A stretch of 39,287 nucleotides of DNA, from assembly GCA_030612765.1 (NCBI GenBank), contig JAUWNG010000017.1, forward strand, positions 1 through 39,287, given 5' to 3'. The DNA comes from Planctomycetota bacterium (lineage in GTDB: Bacteria > Planctomycetota > Planctomycetia > Pirellulales > Thermoguttaceae). Under the pieces are notes generated by a model. It saw only the letters and a list, made by a program, of their open reading frames with translations. It did not search any database and was not told the DNA's origin. Each line of letters starts with the position of its first letter. Positions within the stretch are counted from its first letter, which is position 1. This document shows, piece after piece, positions 32,463 through 39,287 of this stretch. The position numbers and the translations under genes were made by a program.

Positions 32463-32759
32463 ATGTTGGACATTAGCCGCGACATCAAGCCGCTGTCGAG
32501 CTTTAAGAGGGATTCGGTAACGCTGATCGGCCATTTGAAACGGACCGGAAGGCCGGTAGTGCTGACCATAAACGGTAAAGCAGAGGTCGTCGTCCAAGAC
32601 GCCAAGTCTTATCAACGGATGCTTGAGTTAGTGGATCGGGCCGAGGCCGTGGTGGGAATCCGCAGGGGTCTCGCCTCGATGAAACGTGGCGAGGGCATTC
32701 CCGCCGAAAAGGCCTTCGACAAGCTCCGCAACAAGTACAAGATTCCTCGCGGCAAATGA
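32463..32759 (+). CDS. Phd/YefM-family antitoxin
   Basis: 98 residues. The N-terminal DNA-binding part shows the family pattern (LSSFKRDSVTLIGHLKRTGR then PVVLTINGKAEVVVQDAKSY): strand, helix, 'PVVLT.NGKA..VVQD...Y'. The C-terminal part (RRGLASMKRGEGIPAEKAF) is the disordered toxin-wrapping tail. GGGAG lies upstream of the ATG. It overlaps the toxin gene by ATGA. Antitoxin neutralises the toxin and, with it, likely represses the operon through the palindrome at 32412-32438. Confidence 0.9.
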   Translation: MLDISRDIKPLSSFKRDSVTLIGHLKRTGRPVVLTINGKAEVVVQDAKSYQRMLELVDRAEAVVGIRRGLASMKRGEGIPAEKAFDKLRNKYKIPRGK

Positions 32760-33082
32760 CGTACAAGCTGATAATCCAGCCACCGGCGTTGGCCGATTTA
32801 GAAGGAGCCTATCGCTGGATCGCGGAACGGTCGCCCCAAAACGCCGCCGGTTGGTTCAACGGGTTCTTGGAAGCCCTGGCCACACTAAAGCAATTTCCCC
32901 AACGTTGCGAATTGGCGCCGGAGAGCAAGCACATCGTCCAGAAAATTCGTCAACTCCTTTACGGACGGCGCGGCGGTGTATATCGAGCCTTGTTTACCGT
33001 GCGGGGTCGTGAGGTTCACGTTCTACACATTCGCCATGCCGCCAGACGGACCATGACACTTGAAGAATTCGGCGGGCAATAG
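32756..33082 (+). CDS. RelE/ParE-family toxin
   Basis: 108 residues: MTYKLIIQPPALADLEGAYR, WIAERSPQNAAGWFNGFLEA and RALFTVRGREVHVLHIRHAA with RRTM at the end are the ParE/RelE fold pattern (helix-helix then antiparallel sheet with a basic C-terminal strand). RelE toxins cleave mRNA on the ribosome and ParE toxins block gyrase; the sequence alone does not settle which. Its ATG overlaps the antitoxin stop (ATGA), as expected for a toxin-antitoxin pair. Confidence 0.9.
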   Translation: MTYKLIIQPPALADLEGAYRWIAERSPQNAAGWFNGFLEALATLKQFPQRCELAPESKHIVQKIRQLLYGRRGGVYRALFTVRGREVHVLHIRHAARRTMTLEEFGGQ

Positions 33083-33170
33083 GAATTACCCATGATTTTG
33101 GCCCCAGCCTCCGCGGGTCGAGCACGACGTGCTTGATGCGATTCCGGCTGCGAAACCGCAAGCGGCTTAT

Positions 33171-33298
<128 letters not shown>

Positions 33299-33365
33299 TT
33301 ATTGAGCCAATAACGATAAAACAACCCGCTCTCTCTTCCCTCCTCCCTCTTCTCTCTTCCTTCCC

Positions 33366-35453
33366 TCACCCCACGTCGCCCAAATCGAGCGCCTTGCCGT
33401 AGCGCGCGAGCATCATCTGCCGCAGTTTCGCGTGCTCTTCCCGAGCCAAGCCGGGATCGGCCGTGGTCAAAGCGTGGGCGTCGCGGCGGGCTTCTTCGAG
33501 AATCGATTGGTCGCGCAGCAGATCGGCGATCCACAGCGGGGGCATGCCGTGCTGTTTCGTCCCAAAAATGTTGCCGGGGCCACGCAGCTTGAAATCGGTC
33601 TCGGCCAGCTCGAAGCCGTCGGTCGATGAGACGAACGCCCCCAGCCGCCGGCGCGATTCCTCGGTCTGCGGGTCGCCGAAGACGCAGCAGAAGCCGGCAT
33701 ACTTGCCGCGGCTGATCCGCCCGCGGAGCTGGTGCAACTGCGCCAGGCCAAAGTGGTGTCCGTCCTCGATGGTCATCAGCGTGGCGTTTGGCACGTCCAC
33801 GCCGACCTCGACCACCGATGTGCAAACCAACACCTGAATCTCGCCGCTACGGAAGCGATCCATTGCGGCGTCCTTTTCGGCCGAGGACATCCGCCCGTGG
33901 ATCAGACCGATCCGAAAGGCCTCCAATTCGCCGTTGGCCAGCGTTTCGTAGGTTTCGTCGAGGCTTGCGGCGCGGGTCGCCTCCGACTGCTCGACCAGCG
34001 GCGTGACGACGTATCCCTGCCTTCCCTCGCGGAGTTTGCGTCGGAAGAAGTCCCACCACTTCGCCCGCTGGCCTTCGTTGGCCAGGTAGGTGTTGACCTT
34101 CTGCCTACCCGGCGGGCTGTCGTCGATGGTCGAAACGTCGAGGTCGCCGAAGAGGGTCATGGTCACGGTGCGCGGGATAGGCGTGGCGGTCATCACGAGG
34201 TAGTGTGGGTCGAGTCCGGCGTGTTTGAGCACCGCCCGCTGACGGACGCCGAACTTGTGCTGCTCGTCGATCACCACCAGGCCGAGGTTGGCGAAGGAGA
34301 CGTCCTCCTGGATAATCGCCTGGGTGCCGACAATCACGTCGACCTCACCGGCGGCGATCAGTTCGAGCAGGGCGGTTCGCCGGCCGGGCGTCAATCCGCC
34401 GGTCAGTTGCGCGCGGCGGACGCGGCTGGCATCAAGCAATCTGTCCAGCGTCAATGTGTGCTGCCGGGCCAGGACCTCCGTGGGAGCCATCAGCACCGCC
34501 TGGCAGCCGTGGGCCACCGCCAGCAGCATGGCGTAGACGGCCACCACCGTTTTGCCGCTGCCCACGTCGCCTTGCAACAGCCGGTTCATCGGCATCGAAC
34601 CGGACATGTCGGCGGCGATCTCGGCGATGGCCCGCTCTTGGCCGGCGGTCAACTCGAAGGGGAACAATCGTCGGATTCTGGCGTCGATTTTGGCCGTGAC
34701 CTCCAGCGCCGGGGCCTTCCGCTGGTCGTGCTGCTGCCGACGCTTCACGGCCAACGCCAATTGCAGAATGAACAACTCCTGATAGACCAACCGTCGCCGG
34801 GCGCGGTCGAGACTCTCCTGATCGTCGGGGAAATGGACTTGCGGCAGCGCGCGGCTGAGCGGCCAGAGGTCGTGCGCTTGCAGATATTCCTCGGGAAAGA
34901 CCTCGTCGAGCACCTCCACGTACGTATCGAGCGTGCCGCGGACGATCTTTCGCATCTGCCATTGCAACAGGCCCTCGGTCAGCGGATAGACGGGCAAAAT
35001 CCTGGTGGCCGGATCCTCCTCTTCCGCGTCGAGCGTTTCGACTTTCGGGTGTGTCATTTGCCAGACCAGCCCCTCGTGTTTCGGTTTGCCGGAGAACATC
35101 ACCCGCTGTCCAAATTGGAAGCGGTCTCGCATGGATGGCTGGTTGAACCAGATGGCCCTCAGTTGTCCCGTTCGGCAGCGGAGCGAGACACCCAACACGC
35201 AACCGCCCGAGCTGGTGCTGCGCAGATCGATGTCCTCGACCACGCCGCGGACGCTTTGCAGCTTGCCCTCTTCGAGTTGTTCGACGTCGCGTTCGTCGCT
35301 GAAGTCCTGATAGCCGCGCGGGAAGAAGAAGAGCACGTCGCGGACGGCGTGTAGTCCGAGCCGTTCGAGCAATTCAGCCCGCGCCGGTCCGACCCCTTTT
35401 AGAAACTGGACGGGCGTGGCAAGCTGTTCGGCGGCGGAGCGTTCGGCGGTCAT
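33366..35453 (-). CDS. recG: ATP-dependent DNA helicase RecG
   Basis: 695 residues from the ATG at 35453. The N-terminal wedge/OB part begins TPVQFLKGVGPARAELLERL, GLHAVRDVLFFFPRGYQD, the usual RecG opening. The helicase core has motif I GDVGSGKTVVA, motif II VIDEQHKFG (DEQH), motif III MTATPIPRTV, and at the end the TSVVEVGVDVPNATLM segment (motif V) and QLRGRISRG (motif VI). RecG reverses stalled replication forks and processes branched DNA. The gene stands alone between two copies of a 128-bp repeat. A start at 35501 would add residues that do not match. Confidence 0.95.
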   Translation of the reverse strand: MTAERSAAEQLATPVQFLKGVGPARAELLERLGLHAVRDVLFFFPRGYQDFSDERDVEQLEEGKLQSVRGVVEDIDLRSTSSGGCVLGVSLRCRTGQLRAIWFNQPSMRDRFQFGQRVMFSGKPKHEGLVWQMTHPKVETLDAEEEDPATRILPVYPLTEGLLQWQMRKIVRGTLDTYVEVLDEVFPEEYLQAHDLWPLSRALPQVHFPDDQESLDRARRRLVYQELFILQLALAVKRRQQHDQRKAPALEVTAKIDARIRRLFPFELTAGQERAIAEIAADMSGSMPMNRLLQGDVGSGKTVVAVYAMLLAVAHGCQAVLMAPTEVLARQHTLTLDRLLDASRVRRAQLTGGLTPGRRTALLELIAAGEVDVIVGTQAIIQEDVSFANLGLVVIDEQHKFGVRQRAVLKHAGLDPHYLVMTATPIPRTVTMTLFGDLDVSTIDDSPPGRQKVNTYLANEGQRAKWWDFFRRKLREGRQGYVVTPLVEQSEATRAASLDETYETLANGELEAFRIGLIHGRMSSAEKDAAMDRFRSGEIQVLVCTSVVEVGVDVPNATLMTIEDGHHFGLAQLHQLRGRISRGKYAGFCCVFGDPQTEESRRRLGAFVSSTDGFELAETDFKLRGPGNIFGTKQHGMPPLWIADLLRDQSILEEARRDAHALTTADPGLAREEHAKLRQMMLARYGKALDLGDVG

Positions 35454-35549
35454 GCCGGTATTGTATCGGGACCGGCGGCACTGGCAAAGCCAGTGGCACA
35501 CGTGATTGACGCGTGGCGGCCGTTTTGTTAAGCTGCGAAAGTATCTTAG

Positions 35550-35677
35550 CAGCCCGTTGAAAAATCAGTTTTCGGGAATTTGGGTGCCACTGCTGGCTTG
35601 TCCAGCAGTGTCGTTTCGGGAGTGTCTCCCATGCACTGCTGGACAAGCCAGCAGTGGTACCCTTTTTCAACGGGTTG
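35550..35677. repeat. MITE-like palindromic repeat, copy 2 (128 bp)
   Basis: Same structure as copy 1: CAGCCCGTTGAAAAA at the left end, CCTTTTTCAACGGGTTG at the right, internal CTGCTGG/CCAGCAG hairpins, same length with scattered substitutions. Each side is preceded or followed by TA. It sits between recG and the TIGR00300 gene. Confidence 0.85.
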
Positions 35678-35723
35678 TAAGATGGTTGCAAACGAGAAAA
35701 GTTTCAATTATCAGCGAGGAGTT

Positions 35724-36986
35724 ATGGTTCGCCATCCGGCGCCTTCGCGCCTTCAGTCGCCAGTTGTCGTCGAAGAAGTCGAACTCAGCGGCCACATCAT
35801 CGACAGCCTGATTTTGCCCAAGGTTCTCGACGCCATTCTGAATGGCGGCGGCAACTTCCAACTCAAGCGGGTTGAGGTTGGCCAGTCCAACGAGGATCCC
35901 AGCCATGCCCTGATCGCGGTCCAGGCGGCCGACCGGGAAACATTGGACCACATCCTTTCGCAGATCGCCGATCACGGCGCGATGCCCACCACGGTCCAGG
36001 ATTGCACGCCGGCCGCGGCCGACGTAGACGGCGTTTTTCCCGAGGATTTTTACAGCACCACCAATCAACGGACCGAGGTCCGGCTGGACGGCGATTGGAC
36101 GCCGGTGGCCGATCAGGAAATGGACTGCGGCATTCTGATCGACCCCGCCGCCGGCACGGCGCGTTGTCTGCCGATGAATGCGGTCCGTGCGGGCGAACTG
36201 GTCGTCGTCGGCCACGCCGGCGTCCGCGTCTTTCCGCAAGAGCGCTCGCGCGAGTCGCACGGATTCGCCTTCATGGACAGCAACGTCTCGACCGAGAAGC
36301 CCAAGGGGATCGCCATCCACGAGATCGCCCGGACGTTGCTGGAAAACCGCGCCGGCGACGGCAAGACCCTGCTGGTCGGCGGGCCGGCGATCGTGCATAC
36401 CGACAGCGGCAAGTGGGTCCAGCAGTTGATCCGCCGCGGCTACATCGACCTGATCTTCGCCGGCAACGCCCTGGCCACCCACGATATCGAGCAGGCCATG
36501 TTCGGCACCAGCCTGGGCGTCTATCTCGACGAAGGCCGTCAGGCCGAAGCCGGACACGAACACCACCTGCGGGCGATCAACCGCATCCGACGCGCCGGCG
36601 GCATCCGACAGGCTGTCGAAAGCGGCTTGTTGAAGTCCGGCATCATGTACGAATGTGTCCGCAACAACATTGATTTCCTGCTGGCCGGCAGCATCCGCGA
36701 CGACGGTCCGTTACCCGACGTGATCACCGACTCCATGATCGCCCAGCAGCGGATGCGGGAGAAAATCCGCGACGTGACGTTCTGTCTGATGGTCGCCACC
36801 ACGTTGCACTCGGTGGCGGTGGGCAATCTCCTGCCCGCCTCGGTAAAGGTCGTCTGCGTGGACATCAACCCCTCGGCGGTCATCAAGCTCTCCGACCGCG
36901 GCTCGTTCCAGACCTCCGGCCTGGTGACCGACGTGGAACCGTTCTTGCGAGTTTTGGTCGAGGAACTGACCGCAATGGAAACATAA
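35724..36986 (+). CDS. TIGR00300-family protein, ornithine cyclodeaminase candidate
   Basis: 420 residues; the start at 35724 has AGGAG just upstream. The N-terminal part (VVVEEVELSGHIIDSLILPK, FQLKRVEVGQSNEDPSHALI) is the conserved LOR/SDH-type region; the C-terminal part has a nucleotide-binding pattern (LLVGGPAIVHTDSGKWVQQL, YIDLIFAGNALATHDIEQAM and VKVVCVDINPSAVIKLSDRG). This family corresponds to the C-terminal half of cyanobacterial AgrE/ArgZ, where it converts ornithine to proline with NAD. A CtlX-type hydrolase that could supply ornithine lies 1.2 kb downstream on the opposite strand. The function of the stand-alone form is inferred, not proven. Confidence 0.85.
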   Translation: MVRHPAPSRLQSPVVVEEVELSGHIIDSLILPKVLDAILNGGGNFQLKRVEVGQSNEDPSHALIAVQAADRETLDHILSQIADHGAMPTTVQDCTPAAADVDGVFPEDFYSTTNQRTEVRLDGDWTPVADQEMDCGILIDPAAGTARCLPMNAVRAGELVVVGHAGVRVFPQERSRESHGFAFMDSNVSTEKPKGIAIHEIARTLLENRAGDGKTLLVGGPAIVHTDSGKWVQQLIRRGYIDLIFAGNALATHDIEQAMFGTSLGVYLDEGRQAEAGHEHHLRAINRIRRAGGIRQAVESGLLKSGIMYECVRNNIDFLLAGSIRDDGPLPDVITDSMIAQQRMREKIRDVTFCLMVATTLHSVAVGNLLPASVKVVCVDINPSAVIKLSDRGSFQTSGLVTDVEPFLRVLVEELTAMET

Positions 36987-37043
36987 CTGGAAGGGCGGAG
37001 GGCTGGCCGCTTCAGCGGACAGTTGTCCTTGAGGAGTGCAATC

Positions 37044-37646
37044 GTGGAAAAATTATCGACCGCCACGGGATTGATTATACGTCAACAGAAAGAGTGGGGC
37101 GAGATTCTCACCGGTTTCGAGACCCGAAACAAATACATCGTATCGGATGTCTCCGGCACAAGGCTCTATCTGGCGGCCGAGGAGGGCGGCTAGACCCTGC
37201 TGCGATTGTTCCTCAAGGCCCTGCGCCCGTTCTCCATTATCGTTATGTCGGAAGACGGCCGGGCGGTATTGCGGGTCAGCAGGCCGTTCCGCTTCTACTT
37301 CCATCGCGCCGAGGTCTATGATTCCCAGGGGCAATCGTTGGGGGCGATAGAGCGGCGGTTTTCATTGCTCCGACGCATCTATTCCGTGTTCGACGCCTCC
37401 GGGCAAGAGAGGTTTCAGCTTTTCGGACCCATTCTGCATCCCTGGACGTTCCAGATCAGACACAACGACGTCGAGATCGGAAGGATAACAAAAAAGTGGA
37501 GCGGACTGATGAAGGAAGGTTTCACGGACGCGGACAATTTCGGCATCGAATTCCCCGCGGAATGGGACGTGAAATTGAAGGCCCTATTTCTCGGCGCGGT
37601 GTTCCTGATCGACTTTGTCCACTTTGAAAACAAGGGCAACAACTGA
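37044..37646 (+). pseudogene. Phospholipid scramblase-like protein with in-frame TAG
   Basis: From GTG 37044 (GAGGAG upstream) the frame reads VEKLSTATGLIIRQQKEWGE, ILTGFETRNKYIVSD and YLAAEEGG, then TAG at 37191-37193, then TLLRLFLKALRPFSIIVMSE and onward to 37646. The later part (RRFSLLRRIYSVFDASGQER, RITKKWSGLMKEGFTDADNF, FGIEFPAEWDVKLKALFLGA) matches the scramblase/LURP-one-related barrel and its C-terminal helix, which lies at the membrane. The stop falls in a loop where the family normally runs through. One nonsense codon is the only visible lesion. An internal ATG at 37206 could start a truncated product without the first strands. Confidence 0.75.
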
Positions 37647-37681
37647 GGGATGAAAAGGGAGGAGAGCGGTTTTTTTATTGC

Positions 37682-37759
37682 TTAACCCGGAGCCAGCGGC
37701 GACGGGGATGTCACCCATCTCCCGCCGTCGCCCCGCCGTCGCCGATGGCTCCGGGTTAA
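37682..37759. repeat. Intergenic inverted repeat
   Basis: Arms TTAACCCGGAGCCA and TGGCTCCGGGTTAA are exact complements; just inside, CGGCGACGG pairs with CCGTCGCCG. It follows the scramblase-like gene by about 35 bases and is preceded by a TTTTTTT run. It looks like a planctomycete-type intergenic repeat that might also stop transcription. Confidence 0.75.
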
Positions 37760-37799
37760 ACGACTCTGAGCGGCTAAATATCCGGCACCTACTACTCTA

Positions 37800-37988
37800 C
37801 TATCGGTGCCGAGAGGAATCGGAGCCGTGCTGTAGTTTCCAGCTTGGCAGCAAGCCGAAGCGAAGAAATTTTCGCCCGCAATCGTGGCACCGCATCCAGA
37901 TTTTAAATAGAGAGAAGGGGAACACAAGCCGTGCATTCCACCGCTTGCTCTTTTTGACGTGCGATGAGCCGCAATGGGGACATTTCAC
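37800..37988 (-). CDS. Small zinc-ribbon protein
   Basis: 62 residues from a GTG at 37988, preceded by AGAGGGCAGG; the product begins MKCPHCGSSHVKKSKRWNAR. A second knuckle, RCHDCGRKFLRFG, lies about 30 residues on, so the four Cys form a typical zinc ribbon (CPHCG ... CHDCG). Short two-knuckle ribbons of this type are common in planctomycetes as stand-alone proteins of unknown role. An upstream ATG at 38117 adds residues not typical of the family. Confidence 0.65.
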   Translation of the reverse strand: MKCPHCGSSHVKKSKRWNARLVFPFSLFKIWMRCHDCGRKFLRFGLLPSWKLQHGSDSSRHR

Positions 37989-38176
37989 TTGCCTGCCCTC
38001 TTTAGACAATGATATGGTCCAGGTGGAAGGGTACCAGATCAACGGACCGCCGGTAAAGGTGAATATCGGGAATGGATATGCGAAAAATTCTACTCTGTCC
38101 GGCATGGTAGCAGGCACACAGAGCTATCGCGGCCACCCGCCAAGGAAGAGAACTGGAGGCCTGTACGACGCTGCCC

Positions 38177-39169
38177 TCACCCTAGCCCTCTCCCAGAGGG
38201 AGAGGGGACAATAAGGGATTCGCACCGCGGCAGGAAGACCTCGGCCAACATGCAGCGGGCGCTGCCGCCGCCGATCGATTCGATCGTCTCCAAATCGACG
38301 CTGACGATCTTGCCGTAAACGGACAATCGCTCGCGCTGCTCGGGTGTAAAACCATCTTCGGCGCGGGAGGACATCACGATCAATAGCTCGTCGTCGCGGT
38401 TGCGGAGTTGAAGGATGTTGCCGCAATAGTGCCGCTCCATTTGCTCGATGGAGATTTCCAGCACGTCGAACGAACGCTCGAGCGATTGCAATGCCCGGGC
38501 ACGTTGTGCGGCGTCGCGGATCGACTCGGCGCAGATCACGGCGTATCGGCCGCCGAGATTCATCATCACGTTGGTGTGATAGACCGGTTTGCCGGAGGAA
38601 CTTACGGCGTCGAAAAGTATGCCCTCCTTGTACGCGCGGAAGCGGATGAATCGCTCGAACAGTTCCACGTCGCAACGTTGCGATCGGGCGGCGTATACCA
38701 CCCGGTCCACGCGGTCGATGACCAGTGCCCCGGTCCCTTCGAGGAATTTTTCAGGTTGGTCTTCGCCTGCGCTGCCGAAGCGGATGAGGTTTTTGACCAC
38801 GCAGCCGTGTTGCCGCAGCAGCCGCTGGAGATCGTCGGGTCGCACTTCCGCCCGACGGTTGGGCGCCATCATCGGGTAGGTGATGAGCGCGCCGTCGTGA
38901 TGCGTGGAGAACCAATTATTGGGAAACACGGCGTCGGGGACCTTGGTTTGGCCCTCGTCGTCCGGCTCCAGGACCATAACGTCGATTCCTTCGGCACGGA
39001 GCCGATCGACCATGTTTTGGAACTCGACGTTCGCCCGACGGTTGATCTCGGAGTCGGCCGCCTGGGGTCTGGTCTGAAACTCGTTGTCCATCGCGGTCTC
39101 CTCGTTGAAACCGAAATCGCGCGGCCGTACCATAACCACGCCGTCCGCAATCCGGGCAATGTGTACCAC
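38177..39169 (-). CDS. ctlX: CtlX-type citrulline/arginine hydrolase (amidinotransferase fold)
   Basis: 330 residues from a GTG at 39169 with GGAGG six bases upstream; this start gives the typical opening HIARIADGVVMVRPRDFGFN. Hallmarks of the guanidino-modifying superfamily follow: VFPNNWFSTHHDG, MMAPNRRAEVR, FLEGTGALVIDRV, and the catalytic-Cys segment GGGSARCMLAEVF. CtlX proteins hydrolyse citrulline or related compounds toward ornithine. The C-terminal tail (CESLIVPSPSGRGLG) is encoded by an intergenic repeat (GCCCTCTCCCAGAGGGAGAG), so the native stop was probably moved by repeat insertion. The neighbouring TIGR00300 protein could convert ornithine to proline. Confidence 0.85.
   Translation of the reverse strand: MVHIARIADGVVMVRPRDFGFNEETAMDNEFQTRPQAADSEINRRANVEFQNMVDRLRAEGIDVMVLEPDDEGQTKVPDAVFPNNWFSTHHDGALITYPMMAPNRRAEVRPDDLQRLLRQHGCVVKNLIRFGSAGEDQPEKFLEGTGALVIDRVDRVVYAARSQRCDVELFERFIRFRAYKEGILFDAVSSSGKPVYHTNVMMNLGGRYAVICAESIRDAAQRARALQSLERSFDVLEISIEQMERHYCGNILQLRNRDDELLIVMSSRAEDGFTPEQRERLSVYGKIVSVDLETIESIGGGSARCMLAEVFLPRCESLIVPSPSGRGLG
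38186..38206. repeat. Short palindromic intergenic repeat inside the 3' end of ctlX
   Basis: CCCTCTCCC-AGA-GGGAGAGGG, preceded by CCTCACCCTAG. This sequence type recurs widely in planctomycete and other high-GC genomes as an intergenic repeat (known from experience, not searched). Here it forms the last codons of the hydrolase gene. Confidence 0.7.
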
Positions 39170-39287
39170 AAATCCTCCTATTACTACAGCGCTGGGTAGC
39201 GCGGGATAATCGTGTAGCGGGCGGGCTTGCCCCCCCTTAGTTGCCCCCAACAGTGCCCCGGCGGCAACCGCCGGCAACCCCCCCCCC

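Noticed and set aside
33732-35354. Long rightward open frames opposite recG and opposite the TolC-like gene (30830-32461)
   Set aside because: High-GC shadow frames. The opposite strand carries clear RecG motifs and a lipoprotein signal with TolC-like helices.
37678-38214. 178-residue rightward frame opposite the zinc-ribbon gene
   Set aside because: It runs through an intergenic repeat and ends in ALSQRERGQ, the translation of another repeat. The opposite strand has a clear CPHCG/CHDCG protein.

Overview
The window looks like a chromosomal piece of a planctomycete, probably near Pirellulales; the genus cannot be set from sequence alone. The signs are a DUF1559 pseudopilin-like protein with the H-X9-DG motif, an exported dockerin protein that opens with the planctomycete LE(P/S)LEDR motif, PEP-CTERM proteins, and an ECF-type sigma factor translationally coupled to a Ser/Thr kinase with TPRs.

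Region 1 (1-8.9 kb) holds the tail of an ISKra4-like transposase, a PEP-CTERM protein and a WYL regulator that run into each other tail to tail, the sigma factor/kinase pair, the dockerin protein, the DUF1559 protein and a patatin-like C-terminal remnant.

Region 2 (9.0-15.7 kb) is a nest of insertion sequences. It contains a decayed IS3-like remnant, a leftward IS3 element killed by one TGA, an apparently intact rightward IS3 transposase, and an IS21 element (12910-15514) with an amber stop in istA and an intact istB. The IS21 right end abuts the C-terminal end of a second PEP-CTERM gene.

Region 3 (about 15.8-30.9 kb) is the most interesting part. It is a compact element of about 15 kb in which every recognised gene points left. 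A large serine recombinase lies at one end, and a 3'-tRNA-like fragment plus a cluster of GTAC-centred palindromes lies at the other. Between them are two small wHTH/excisionase-like proteins, a fusion of a ParB N-terminal domain to a topoisomerase VI-A/Spo11-like TOPRIM module, a stand-alone prim-pol primase, a MoxR-type AAA+ ATPase beside a metallopeptidase-like/vWA protein, an RFC-like AAA+ ATPase coupled to a small zinc-ribbon protein, and many small unknown proteins often joined by ATGA overlaps. A gene-free tract of about 1.5 kb (24.5-26.0 kb), G-skewed and repeat-rich in part, divides the replication-type genes from the rest. I saw no capsid, terminase, relaxase or type IV secretion gene. 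It reads as an undescribed integrative, possibly self-replicating, element.

Region 4 (30.9-39.3 kb) is more ordinary chromosome: a TolC-like lipoprotein, a Phd/YefM-RelE/ParE toxin-antitoxin pair with a palindromic operator, recG flanked by two copies of a 128-bp MITE-like palindrome, a TIGR00300 (AgrE/ArgZ C-terminal type) ornithine cyclodeaminase candidate, a scramblase-like gene with a TAG stop, a small zinc-ribbon protein, and a CtlX-type citrulline/arginine hydrolase. The last and the TIGR00300 protein may act in one citrulline/arginine to ornithine to proline route.
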